Part shown: positions 32,155 to 45,107 of the stretch, piece by piece
How positions within the stretch are numbered: the first letter of the stretch is position 1
How the letters are laid out: every line of letters starts with the position of its first letter
Made by a program: the position numbers and the translations under genes
The notes under the pieces: generated by a model
The model's input: the letters and a program-made list of their open reading frames with translations, nothing else
Database searches by the model: none
What the model was told of the DNA's origin: nothing
Source: Zanthoxylum bungeanum
Taxonomy: Eukaryota > Streptophyta > Magnoliopsida > Sapindales > Rutaceae
Reading direction: 5' to 3'
DNA: 64,000 nt
Assembly: GCA_019454045.1 (NCBI GenBank)
Contig: SKCR01006519.1
Location: 124,001 to 188,000 of the forward strand

Positions 32155-32333
32155 TATATGAAAAGACAAAATTTTGACAATTCAAATTCAAATAAAAAAA
32201 AAATTAAAAACAAAAACAAAAGCAAAGGCCAAGTGGTGGGTGAGTTTCATTTCCCATGGCAGAACACAAAAAAAAACCCTAAGCCCTCGTCCAATTAATT
32301 TCTAGGGTTTGTTTGTTTGTTGCAGAAATTAAG
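32155..32333 (+). promoter_or_regulatory. 5' leader region of the CBS-CBS-PB1 gene
   Basis: A telo-box AAACCCTAA lies at 32274-32282, and a second AGGGTTT string at 32304-32310. An upstream ATG at 32256 opens an 8-codon uORF ending TAA at 32280-32282. TTGTTGCAG just before the start codon could be a splice acceptor of a 5' UTR intron. The transcription start is not determined. Confidence 0.5.
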
Positions 32334-35300
32334 ATGAGTAGTCAAGGCGGGAACAGTCGAAGGAGCCAGAAGCGAGCGCCGTCAACTTCCAAAAAATCGA
32401 CGTCATCTGAAAATGGAAATCTCTCCAAACCTACTTCTCCACAACCACCATCGTATGTTAGTTCAATTTTTTTAAAAAAATGTTTTTTGTTTTGTTTTGT
32501 TTAGGTAAATTTTCAATTGTATACCCTAATTTTGTTCACCTGTCCACTCAAAGGTTGCAAATTGTATCGAATTTGCACTAAATTTAGATATACGATTGAA
32601 ACTTGTGTCAAACATTGGATATACATATGATATAAAATAGGTTTGAGGTTTCTACACTTTTGATATACTTTGTAATTGTTGAGCGGACCGATGAATAACA
32701 TTTCAGTATTTTTGATAATGTGCCAAATATTCGTTATACGATTGATTATTTCCTTTTTGTTTATTGCAAAGATCCTGTTTTTTGTGTGTTTTAGGTCTGT
32801 TGGCGGGGAGAGGACTGTTAAGAAGCTGAGATTATCGAAAGCTCTGACAATTCCAGAAGGAACAATTGTGTCGGATGCTTGTAGGAGAATGACGGCTCGT
32901 CGCGTGGATGCGGTTTTGTTGACTGATGCAAATGCTTTGCTATCTGGGATTGTTACAGACAAGGATATTGCCACTAGGGTTATTGCAGAGGGTTTGAGAC
33001 CAGACCAGACTATCGTTTCTAAGATAATGACCCGTAATCCTATATTTGTCACTTCTGATTCTTTGGCCATTGATGCTCTTCAGAAGATGATTCAAGGTGT
33101 TTAGCTACTTTCTTTTTTCTAATGCTTACTTTATGCCCTTAGCTTTTTCACCCGTAAATGAATCTTTATTTTTTTTATAAGAGATGTTGTAACTGAGTAG
33201 TTGGTAATCAACTTGAGATTTTGATGGTATTGAATGCAAAGTATATGCGTAGGGGGACTTAGTACGCGCTACTTGTGTAACTTTAGAGAATAATTTATTG
33301 TCATTATTTTACTTTTTTTTGGTGGGTAGTAGTGCATATTGGATTTATCATTGACAAATTGTTAAAGAGTTTATATTACATTTTTAACACTAAATTCAGT
33401 TTCAATTAAATTGAGTAAAATTATTTGATATATTGCCTTGTTATAATAGGTAATATAGGGAGATTATCTCGTAAACATCATGCAGCAGCAATGTGGGATA
33501 AGCAGAATTTCCAAATCATCTAAGTGGAATTTTTTCAATTGATTCTTTCTGTCAACAGGAAAGTTTAGGCATCTCCCTGTTGTAGAGAATGGTGAAGTTA
33601 TTGCCATATTGGATATCGCAAAGTGCCTTTATGATGCCATATCTAGAATGGAGAAGGCAGCTGAACAGGGGAGTGCTATTGCTGCTGCAGTCGAAGGGGT
33701 GGAACGCCAGTGGGGAAGCGATTTTTCTGGTTAGTTATTATGTTTTACTTTGCGTTAACCGCATATTGCTGCTTGCCCTTTTATAGATGTTGGCAGATGA
33801 ATGTTTTTTTGAAACATATGAGTAGATGTTTTATTATGTATTTAAAGAGTATGATCTACGTTGTTAGTGTCAAGTGTATTCCTCTTTTAGCCATGGATAT
33901 GTATCCGAAATTGCAGTCTTCTAATCTTTCCTGAGAGGTGAGTTCTTATGAAAAATTGGTATGTGTCAAAATGGTAAGTAATTGTGAAGAACATTAATAT
34001 CTCATAGTTCATATGATACCAACCATATTTTAAGCCATTGGCCTACCCTTGGATGATGGACTATGCTTTCTATATTGGGGATTTCTTATGGTTTAAGTGC
34101 ATGACTTGAGTTCCAATTACTGGAAATTCTGGCAGCTATGATTGGTTTGTGAATATTAGAGATGGCTTGGGATTGGGAAATGTGTAAAAGTTGTGAAAGT
34201 AGGACTTCTAGGGTTCATAGAGTTGATTATGAGCTCTAGTTATTAAATGGTTGATGAACATTGCAAACATTAATAGCAGGTCATTTATAGAAAATTTGTA
34301 AAAGAATTGCTGCAGAAGAAGAGAGATAAACTTCTGTCCCAAGTAGAACTTGTTGCTCTGGAATGCCTTTGAAGTTTCTTGGTTTACCTTTGGGGAGATA
34401 ATCTGAGATTTTTTAGATACCTTTGAAAATTTGGAGAAAAGTTAGAAGTTTTTGTGGAGGACATTCTTCTTTAGGTTGTATTAGGTTAACTATTATCATT
34501 AAAAACTTGTTGTGATATTTTATATCGTACCGCAAGTGTACGGTGTCAAGTTTTAGTATAAATGAGTTAAGAGTGTCGAACCCACAGGGATTGCGTTAAC
34601 TCGCACTAAGTACTACAATTGATAATCCTAACTTTATTTAGACAATATTTAACAAAGATTTAATTATATAAATAAAATATAAAAATAATAAAATAGGAGG
34701 AACTAATACGATAGAGATTCTGGATCCTGATTTCACCTAACTGTCACCTATGCATTTGTCATGTCAATTAATCCATGTTCAGTTATATTGTTTATAAGTC
34801 AAGACTCCTAAAATATCCAGTCCCTCTCTCGAGTGCCGAGTGAAAAGATCATCAACTATAGACTTCGATATCTCTATAAAAATCCAATAGTTAACAACTC
34901 ATTACGCTTTGTGATTCTATATTAACGACTTCAAAGGACTACAGATTCTCTCGAACTCTATAAAATCCTAGGTTATATTCTCTAGATCTATTCAAAATCC
35001 CCTCTCTCGAGTGATAGATTCTAAACATGTATCATCTTCAATTGTGGCCAACAATCAAGAAGCATTAAACTCAAAAGAATATAAATAAATTAATAAAATT
35101 TCATAACAAAATTAACAATCAATACAGGGTTCAAGCATCGATTACATCATTCTCCAGAATTAAGGAGTTAGTTCATGACAAAAGATAAAAACAATGATAA
35201 CAAATCACGAATCTAATGGAAATCATTAAAGTTCTAAGAAAGAAATAAGAAGATAAAACCCGAATTGAATCTCTTCCTCCTCGGACGTCACCGTCTTGTC

Positions 35301-37507
35301 TCCTCTCGTCGCTCTTCAATCCTCTCCTTGGATCTCTAAAAATATTTATTTCTGTGTTTTGTGCAGTGTATTAGCCTCCCTTTTAATTCTGGACGAACTG
35401 TTATATTTATAGTGGAGGCAGAGAGTCTTTGGGTATCATTAGGGATCTTAAAAACCCTAAAATTCAAATCCTGAAACGCGTAGGTATCGCAGCGCTACGG
35501 CTCCTTAAGTGGGCGCCTGGGCGCCAAAATCTCGGGAAAATATATTGGACTCTGCTGGCTTGTGGGCGCCATGGCGCCTATACATTTAAGTGGGCGCCAT
35601 GACCATTGTTTTAATGGCGCCATGGCCCTTGTTTCATTGCTTCACTTGGCGCCATGGCACCATTGATATTTGAAAATGGGTGGCGCCATGGCGCCTACTT
35701 GATAATTGCATTGTGGCGCCTTGGCGCCACTGAGTGTGTGTATATTGTGGCGCCTTGGCTCCACATTCTCGGGAATTTGGCTGAGTAATGAATTCTCCCC
35801 CTGCTGCTTCGGTCTTATGTCCTATGCTCCCGTATGGTCCCAAAACACGTGCAATTGTTCCCAGATCCATGTATCAATGCTCCTACAAATAAAACACAAA
35901 ACAAACTATAAATGACATTTAAATATCTCGAAATATAACAAAATAATAGGCTAAGAATGCCATAATAAGTGGGTATAAACCACACTTATCAGTTGTATTA
36001 GGTTAACTATTATCATTAATATTATATAGTTTCAAGATTTGTTACTTTCCCTCTTTAAAATTTCATGCAAGGTCTAGAATTTGTTTAAAAAAAATTCATA
36101 AATTTTTTTATGGGAGGAATTAATGAGTGATTTTTCAATGGAAGGAGTAGAAGGTATTCAGAGAAAATGTATGGTAAAGTGGGCATATGGTTTTTCAATA
36201 TCGTGAAAGATGAAGTTCATGACTACATGTTTCTGCAATTTGTTGGAAAGAAACAAATCTTGTTGGAAAGTGCAGAAACCATCACTGCTATTCTATTCCA
36301 TGTGAAGAAGTTTTGTATTTTAAGCATTCAGAGCTTGGCTCCATTGTTTTCAGAATCGTTGAAGAAGGGTAGTAGCCTACAAGGATATCTTTTTAATCAG
36401 AAAATTATTTTTCAAATATTAATTGCCTTGAAAAAATGACACGTGTTTTACAATGTAGACAGGAACTGACAAAAACTGTCAATACATGGATCCTTTAGAG
36501 ATGCATCTGCTCCTAGTTAGCTTTATATAATTTTTTTAAGCATTCTATTAACTGTTTTATTTGAATATATCTAGTGTATCTCTTATAATGCTTCCTGTAG
36601 TATGAATTGAATATCCTCTCTCTCTCAATTTCAGCTCAGTGTGCATTCATAGAAACTTTGAGGGAGCGGATGTTCAAGCCTGCCTTGTCAACTATTATCA
36701 CTGAAAATGCCAAGTAATTTTGTCTCTTGGCTTCTACTGTTGATGAAACAAAGTTTCTATTTTGGATGGGCAGCTGGTTTTTTCTTACAAAATTCTTCTC
36801 TCTCTCTCTATCTTTCTGGGTTCTTATTTTTTCAGGGTTGCTATTGTGTCCCCATCAGATCCTGTATATGTTGCTGCAAAAAAGATGCGGGAAATGAGAT
36901 GTAATTCAGTTATCATTGTAACAGGAAACAGAATTCAGGGAATACTAACGTATTTTTCTTGTCTTCACAGACTTTTAATAAGTAAATATTTTGAATATTT
37001 TTCTGAATTATATCATGTCTTCAAAGTGTCATTTAATGTTTCTTTTGATATATAGTATTTGATTATTGTTGTTTGTTGCTATTCTACTGCAGTTCAAAAG
37101 ATGTCCTTATGCGAGTTGTGGCACAAAATCTCTCTCCCGAGTTGACTTTGGTTGAAAAGGTTCATTACGAGAATTTAATATTTACGTTGGTTCATATTCT
37201 ATTCATGCGAATTTAAATACTCATATACTAGCTGTAGATGAATTTTTCAATGCATCTTATTTCATTAATTTATGCATAACAAAACTTGCTCCCTGTTATC
37301 TTTCCTTTTTATGCATGAAAACTCGCTGTTTTAGAGAATAGAGCTTGTAAATAAGGTTGAATTTTGAACCTTTCATGATATGAAAGCTTGTGTCAGGAAT
37401 TAGAATGAACATCTATAATTTCTAATAAATGTTAAGCTCAAATGCATTGTTTGTGATACTTAATCACAATGATATGCATTGGTTTGAACATAAATTACTG
37501 CTTCTCT

Positions 37508-37553
<46 letters not shown>

Positions 37554-40500
37554 TATATATATATATATACACCTTTATATTGTTAATCTCTCTCTTAATC
37601 CTTCATCCCTAGATCACATTATCTTTTCTTTCCTTCTCTATCTCTTAAAAAAGATTGGCTAATACATGTGGATTATGTTGCTCTTTTCTTCCCTTTATTG
37701 AAACCTGTAGCTTTTATTCAAAAAAATCAAAACTATTAATTAGTGTTAAGAATCCCAAGTTTATCTTAAAAATCCCTGTTACAAATCTTCTTTTAGCTGT
37801 CATCAAAATTCAGGGTTCATTACAAAATGCCATGTGAGTTTCCAGAAACCTTGATTTTGATGCTAATTATGATTACTCGTGTTTTTCCTTAATGATTCAG
37901 GTGATGACTTCTAACCCTGAATGTGCAACAGTGGAAACAACAATCCTTGATGCATTGCATATAATGCATGATGGGAAGTTTTTACATCTTCCAGTTATAG
38001 ACAAAGGTGAGCACTACTTTCTGAAATTTGCTCCAGAAAAGTCTTTTGTTTTTTATTACTATTATTCTGATTTCGTTACATCTCTCTGTCAGATGGAGGT
38101 GTTGCTGCTTGCTTAGATGTTCTGCAGATAACTCATGCAGCCATTTCTATGGTAAAGTCATTTTATTTCTGTTGCATTCTTGTGCAGTCACCATGTGTTG
38201 TCTAAAATGGTACAAATTATGTTTAAGTTACAGCCACTTTTAAGAAGGGAGCTGCTGAAGTTAAAAGGAATAGATTTATTACTAATTTAGTAGAGTGTTA
38301 ATACCAAATATTGTAATAAGATAGATAGGGTGTTAGCATTTCACACATGTGATATATATTTTTGGAACAAAATTGTCTGATAAAATAAAAGGTTGCTTCC
38401 ATTCCCTTTCTATCCCTAATATTTTTACCACCTTTTTAATTGCCATCCTCACCAATTACATACCTTTATGACCAAACATAGATCATATTAGTTCTTGGGC
38501 TCATAAGTCACTATTCTCAACCCGTTAAGGAATATTATATTTATATCACAATAAAGCAAGTGATGATGAGTAAATTCACTAATAATATCAGTTCTTGTCA
38601 ACTCTAAATTTCTCTCTTTAACAGTATGTCACACTGTTCAAATCCCAATATGTATTGATAGAGTTTGACAAATTCCACGGATCAGCTATGGTGGTTGCAT
38701 ACTTGCAAGCACATTATGGAAAACCTACCCGAAGCCCAATCCTAAATCATAGGGATCTATTAGAAACCTACAAATTGAAAAAATTTCATATCCTAATTAC
38801 TCCAGAGAATAAATAGGGGAATTTCAAAGATAATTCTTAGAGAGAAGGAATTCAAATTTAATCCGTTGATGGTATGATTAGTGATTACATTATTAAGCAC
38901 TGGGTCCTCATTTATAAGGGGAAAAGTGAACTTACCCTATTAGGAAAAGGAATATAAAATTAGAAAGAAATTTTATTATAATGAAAGTGATGAAACCTTG
39001 ATCATTAAGAAAATTAATTATTATAATATTTGACCAAAAAGTAAATTTATTATAACAGGATACCTCAAAAAAGATACATTATTATAGTAATATATGTCTC
39101 AAAAAAATTTAACTAAACCGAGTCTTTCGCTTACATTTGGCATGTACCTAGGTTTCTACAATGTTCTATATCACTTGCATTCCTTGGTCACACTCTATGC
39201 CTAAATGCCTAACTTGGTTGGTTTTGTATATTGTTGGATGATTTTGGGAATCCGAACGTGTTTTTCATGCCAAAAGACATCATCAAGCAATTACATGTCA
39301 AAAGATGACAAACTAGCTAATACTTAACAGGAAAAAAATCTTCTACAATTACTAATTTCATTTCTTATGAAAATGCAAACAAAGTTTATCATATGGTATT
39401 TACTTTTTTAAATTTGCTTCTTAAGTACAGATATTCATATCATTGTAATATTTTTCATCATATTTTGCATAAAGGATTTCGTAGTTTGAGCAAGTTATTT
39501 TAATTTTTGTTAGGTTGAAAGTGGTTCTGGAGCTGTTAATGATATGACAAACACAATGATGCAAAAGTTCTGGGATTCAGCCCTTGCATTAGAGCCACCA
39601 GAGGATTATGACACTCAAAGGTATAACTGTTGCTGCTTTTATTACCATGTTGTATGTTGTCCCGGTCAATTCCATCCCTAATCTTTATAAGATGTAAATT
39701 TCAGTGAAATGTCTGCACTAATGACATCAGAGGGAGCAGAACAGGGGAAGTTCACATATCCATCTCTTGGTCTTGGAAATTCATTTGCCTTCAAATTTCA
39801 GGATCTTAAGGGTCGAGTACATCGATTCAATTGTGGTGGGTTTGAAAACCTGGTTCCTGAATTTCTTTATCTACCTTCATATCTTCCTTTCGCTATTGGT
39901 ATCGTATATGTTTGAAAGACTGTCAGTAGTTTCTTAATTACCACTGAAACATGTGACAAATCGTTCGAAATATCAGTTATTGTACTAAACAATCCTATTT
40001 ATTGCATCATGACAGTTTATGACACCAAATATTATATTTTGAATTAGCAATACTATTAATTGTAATAGTTTGTACTCCAAAGGTGTGAACCTTGTGTGTG
40101 GAAAACACACTTCTTTTTTTCCCCCTGAAAGTATGCTCCTTGTTAACTGGCCACAACACAAGATAAGATGAGAAGGCCGCCCAAGCCGCATTGTGCCATC
40201 AAATCATAACATCTTTTGGGCACTCAACATTGTTTTATCAATATGTATCCAGCAATATTGAGATTGAGGTGTTATTGTTTTTCGCATATAAAGCAGTACA
40301 GACTATAAGAACTGTACATTATATGTCATTTTTTTTGTCTTTTATATGATATTTTAAAGTTCAAATATATCAAATACCATGGAAAACAGTACATAATGTT
40401 CCTTCGTTTTCTAAAGATCAATGGGAAACATTTTTTGGCAATATTTCTGAGGAAATTTATCTGTTTTAGGACCTTGATATATCTGTTGATGTGAGTATCC

Positions 40501-42784
40501 CAAACCTTGAGTTTGTTCTTATAGAAGTAAGAAAAACAGAATGCTCCCCTCACCCGGAGTTATAAGTTTTCTCGCTTCTTTCTTCTCCAGGTACTGAGAA
40601 TGTAGATGAGCTGCTATCTACTGTCATGCAGAGGATTGGTGCTGGCAATGATGGGGACCGTCCTCAGCTTCTGGTTGGTCTTTAATATTGTTTGAGTGAG
40701 ATGTGCTCTCCGTATTGCTATAACAGTCATTGACCTGAGTTCTCTTATTTATCTATTCAGTTTTTTTAAAATCTTTTATTTCCTTTAGTATGAAGATGAC
40801 GAGGGTGATAAAGTTCTCCTTACAACTGATGCGGATCTTGTTGGCGCAATCAGTCATGCCAGATCAGTGGGACTGAAGGTAATTGTCATCCTTGTTTTGA
40901 TACTTATAAGTTTTATCTCTCTCTTTTGGACTCTATTGAAGATTTTTTTTTTATATCTTAATGTGTCTACATGAATTCCATTATTTTGACAATATATAGG
41001 GTTATTGGTCGTTGCTTAGCTTTTCTTGGTTGGTTAAAATATGTCAATCAAGCTCTATCTTGTTAAAAAGTTTCATTTCCTGTGAAAAGTAAATTGTCTT
41101 TGCTTTAATTGTTTTCTCTGGTCAGGAGACCTAAGCTTTATCATTCTCACTGCCATAAATGCTTCCGCTCTTCTTAAAATAGTCTCAAATGCAATCATCT
41201 GATAGATATATTTAATTATTGTCTTCCAAATCCAGTTTTGCTCACAATTGCTATCTAGTTTTGCAAATCTCTGTCAATGAAGACGACTTGATTAAAGGAG
41301 GGTGGTAACCTTATTTCCTTAATTTTTTTCCTGAAGATTCAATTCTTGATAGCCGATCACGTACCATTAAATAGATATTCTGAACAGAAAAGGTATGAAA
41401 GGAGACCATTGGAGGGTTTATTAGTGAAGGCCTCTGAAGGGTCCTTGTTGATAGGAAGCAATTCGAATTGGTTATGGAACAAAACAGACACTGATTGGAA
41501 CTCATAGTAGGCTGTAGTCCTGATTTCTTGTCAAGTAAACTTAAGGACCGTGAAAATGCTGCTTAAAGAGTTAGTGTGATGTTAGATTATTCTTTTTGGC
41601 AGAAATTTTAAATTTAAGTGAAATCCCCGCACATATGGAATGGTTAATATGTTCCAAGTGTTGTGCATTTACACATATATAACTGATCACACCTTGTACT
41701 ATTTCTTCAGAGGTTATTAGTTTCACCCTGATCTTTTTCCTCATTCCAACATGCAGTATTCTTCATTTTTAGGAATTGAATGTAGGAGTTTTTTCTTAGA
41801 TTGATTCTCTAAATTTATAAATAGTGTTTTAGTAAATGATCGAAGGATTTTAACTTAAGTTTTGACTTAAAATCTTGACACAAATTTATTGCCATTGATC
41901 TCATTAAAGAGTATAGAAAGTGGATCAGTTAGCCCCACCCATGATTAAATAGGTCACATACGTCTTAGAAGAGTCAGATCCAACTTGAATTGGATTGGTT
42001 TGATTTATTTATCAGTGATTTGGTCCTGGGTTGAAAAAGATCTGACAGCCCTTGGTTGCTCTCAGTTTGAGGTCTCCCCTACTTTTATTGCATCACTTAT
42101 TCAATTGTTCAAAACACAAGTGCATGAGCTTTTACTAGAATGGTGCTTGCAAATTAGGTTGGTATTGTTTTATCTTGTGTTGTCACTTCCCAACCAAATC
42201 AAAGCTGCATAAGTAATGTTTAAATTTAAGAGCACAAATTTAAAAGATCTCATAATTTTCAAGTCTTTTTCAACTAGTTTAAACAGTTTGCAAAGATCAC
42301 CCCTCTGCATCCCTTTTACCGGATCATATGGGATGCAGATAACAGAATTTGAGGCCCTTTTTACCCTATTGAGAGAAGAAAAGACCGTTTGTTCTGTTAT
42401 GTGGATCCTATATGAGTGATGATCTGACAAATATTTCACACGACTGAAATAAGCGGAAACATTACCCTGCTTTGATTTTTTTCTCATGCACACGACTATC
42501 GTAGAAAACACATATGGAACATGATTTATAAGCAATGACTCTGGGTTTAACTCATTATCCTACGTGGCTCATGTAATAACTGCTTCTTTCTCTTTATCAC
42601 ATCTCAGGTTTTAAGGCTGCACCTGGACTACTCTGAATTGAGCCAGCAAACAAAATCCGAGTCGAGTACAGCCACTGTCCAGCAAACGGGATGGTTGTCT
42701 TTCCACACTGGTACGTTGGCAGGTGCAGCAGTTGTTCTGTCGAGTATCGGATTGTTAGTCTACTTGAAGCGCTCTAGGGTATGA
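32334..42784 (+). CDS. CBSCBSPB: CBS domain and PB1 domain protein (CBSCBSPB family), 13 coding exons
   Basis: CBS domains sense adenosine ligands; PB1 mediates protein pairing. Coding exons: 32334-32452, 32795-33096, 33559-33729, 36635-36713, 36836-36949, 37093-37159, 37901-38006, 38093-38151, 39514-39620, 39705-39835, 40591-40673, 40789-40878, 42608-42784. The sum is 1605 nt (534 aa), as in Arabidopsis homologues. A Ser-rich N-terminus comes first. Four CBS repeats in two pairs follow: VSDACRRMTARRVDAVLL onward, then KFRHLPVVENGEV, VAAKKMREMRCNSVIIV and KFLHLPVI. The PB1 domain is near residues 400-480, with FAFKFQD and the acidic YEDDEGDKVLLTTDADL. A C-terminal membrane segment (AGAAVVLSSIGLLVYLK) gives a tail anchor. 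All junctions are GT-AG. Intron 3 (2905 nt) contains a solo-LTR-like insertion. The gene looks intact. Confidence 0.95.
34511..35991 (-). mobile_element. Solo-LTR-like insertion in intron 3 (distant relative of family A)
   Basis: On the - strand it runs TGATAAGTG...TATCACA (TG...CA, 1481 bp). It shares its layout with family A: a TGATRAGTG head, a TTTATTTGTAG string, a GC palindrome array, and a tail with CGCAAG-GTACG-type and AGTATAAA strings. About a dozen GGCGCC hexamers lie at 35505-35760. Flanks are CTTGT and GTTGT, an imperfect 5-bp duplication. The insertion also sits within a 28-bp direct repeat of host sequence (34475-34502 and 35992-36019). It has no ORF of note. Confidence 0.75.
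37510..37569 (+). repeat. T(41) plus (AT)n simple repeat in intron 6
   Basis: About 41 T followed by an AT run. Exact length is likely assembly-dependent. Confidence 0.9.
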
Positions 42785-43969
42785 AGGTATTCTTGGATCA
42801 TGAACTTGAATTTTCAAGGTCTCCATTTACTATTTTGGATGAATTTTTGTTTGGGTAGTAGAGCTTTGAGAAAAATCTGAAGCCATACAAATGACCCTAG
42901 AGACTTGGAAGTTGATTTGCAGAAATGATAAATGAGCAACAATCACAGGAGCAGGGTGAAATTTTAGCCCCATGATTTTCTTTTTCTTTTTCTTTTTTTC
43001 CTCTTTTTTAATGGAAGCATATGATTTGATGTCATCACATAATACTGTCATTATCATCATTATTACTATGATGATTTCAATACTATTTTTTTTTTTTTTT
43101 TTTGTGGTGGTGAAAAACTGTTGTCTTCATTAGGTTTTTTTTTTTTTTTTTTGTTTAATAATTTTCATCTTTATTTTTAGGGAAAATTTTTTATTTTTAA
43201 TTTTTTGGGTTAGTTGAAGTTTCTTAGATATTTTTGATTGCGAGTATAATTACGTCAAAAGATAACTGGTTTCACTTATTGGGGGATAAACTTTAATTGT
43301 TTTGGTTTAATTGTTTTATTAAAAAAGTTCAATAAAATTTTGTGAAAATCAACACGGTAAAAAATTTATTTGTGGATATTTTTTTTTCTAACAAATCTAG
43401 TATCCAAATCAAATAATAGTGAATGAATCAACTGCATTCTTCTTCAAACAACATATTATCACTAAAAATAAAAAAAAAATTATTAACCAAGTTTCAAATA
43501 ACCATTTAGTGTTGGTTTTCAAGACCAAAACACTTAATGTGCAAATTGGTCACTCGAGTAATTCTTTGATGCAACGGAGACATGAGTGACATGATACGAT
43601 TAATAAATTAGTAAATGATATGTATGATTTAATATTCATTTTTTTAGTTGTTTTTTAATATTTAAGCACGTATGACAATGAATTATTGGATTGTTGCACG
43701 GATGACGTGGTACCCTCGTTATATTGTAGATTTTTTCCACTTGAACAATAGCAACTATATCTAAGAGGGGATTAATTGGGTATTGTAAAAATAATTGTGG
43801 AAAATAAAATAAAATAATTGCGGAAAATAAAAGCTTTGTGATTTTAAACTATTGCTAGCACAAAGTTTATCAAATATTAAGCTTATCAAGTTCAATGCTA
43901 TAAACAAGATTAGGGAAAGAGAGATATGATACCAATTTTATAATGGTTCGACCTTATTCTCAATCGACT
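42785..43969 (+). other. CBSCBSPB 3' UTR and intergenic region
   Basis: AT-rich with T runs at about 43087-43103 and 43139-43152. Around 43750-43830 are AAGAGGGGATTAATTGGG and a duplicated GGAAAATAAA-type string. These are typical of plant transposon or LTR ends, but I cannot define an element. No gene. Confidence 0.5.
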
Positions 43970-44906
43970 CTAAGCGTTGTTGTTAGTCATTGAGGCGCTA
44001 CTCTGCAAAGGTGTTAAAAGTGGCAAAAGAGTTGGAAAGGTTGGTGAGATTGGTGGAGAGAGTACTAATGATCTCTGAGAGGGAGTCAAGTCGAGCCATG
44101 ATGAGATTATGTCGCTCGTCAGCAAATGGCCTAGAACTGGAAGTAGGTGCGGTAGCTGTTGTTTCAGCTGTTTTTGCATCTCCCTATTCGTCATCATCAT
44201 CATTTCCTACTATCCTTAGCCTTTTTGAGCGAAAGAATGCACTGGATGAGTTCAGCGAAGACTTGCATGTCATATCCTAGTTCTACTTTCTTTAGGACAT
44301 GAATGTCAAGAAAAAAGTGAGAAAGAAGAGCATCTTTCTGGACAAATTCTATGACTTGAGTCTCGGAAATGCCCTCGAGTTGACGAAATTGCCTGTGAAT
44401 TGCTGCACAAACCGAATGTGGTAAAGCAATATGAAGCAAGCGATTAATAGAAGATGGAGGCACAAGGAAAGACTTACCATTTACCTGAGTCCTAAAGGCT
44501 CCTGGAGTATTCGTAGGATACTCCATATTGGAATAGAAAACGCAGACTAGGTTAGGATAAACAGATTTATCAATTTGAAATAAATATTCTAGTTGAAAAC
44601 GTTTTACCAAGCCACGCCCATTGGAGACTACTAACATAATCTTAAAATCTTATAAATGCTAAATAATTGATAAAAAAAAATAACAAAATAAATTCAACAT
44701 AATAAAAAATATAAAATTCAACATATCAAAAGTATAAAAATAAAAACAAGATTATACAATAGATTACAAATAAAAAATAAAGGTTGATAATTTATCTTCT
44801 TCCTGACTTTTGATCTTAAACCCATATAAATATTTCTTCGATTCGTAACTCGATAGGAACTGATCATATCAATGAACTGTGACTGTAATGAAATATTTGT
44901 AACACC

Positions 44907-44940
<34 letters not shown>

Positions 44941-45107
44941 TCATCATCAGCAGCACCAACATCATGAGGTGCAGGTCTGAACTGGTTCGATGGGCTGAAA
45001 TTGAGTAGAACTAGAACCTGCAATAAGCTGTGTGAAATTGCTAGTATGGGATGTGAACTGTGGAATATGCTGGCATGGAGCAACCAATAAGGCGTTGATG
45101 TTGAAAA
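43970..45107 (-). pseudogene. Decayed 'putative plant transposon protein' ORF
   Basis: On the - strand about 44200-44637 reads as a run with FQIDKSVYPNLVCVFYSNMEY and INRLLHIALPHS. It resembles the plant transposon protein domain found in some non-autonomous gypsy-like elements (PF20167-like; recognition uncertain). Upstream in the same sense (45000-44770) are an Asp-rich then Gly-rich stretch from a CAT/CAC microsatellite and FIDMISSYRVTNRRNIYMG. Downstream, in a shifted frame, is a helix-rich tail. Frames are broken, and copia element G cuts the 5' part at 45108. Confidence 0.45.
44902..44949 (+). repeat. (CAC)n(CAT)n microsatellite
   Basis: Six CAC units followed by about nine CAT units. 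On the - strand it encodes the Asp and Gly runs of the transposon pseudogene. Confidence 0.92.

Noticed and set aside
36167..36439. 90-aa ORF in intron 3 of CBSCBSPB
   Set aside because: Low-complexity, no domain, inside an intron with good splice sites on both sides.
42170..42535. 121-aa - strand ORF in intron 12 of CBSCBSPB
   Set aside because: No domain and antisense in an intron; chance ORF in AT-rich DNA.
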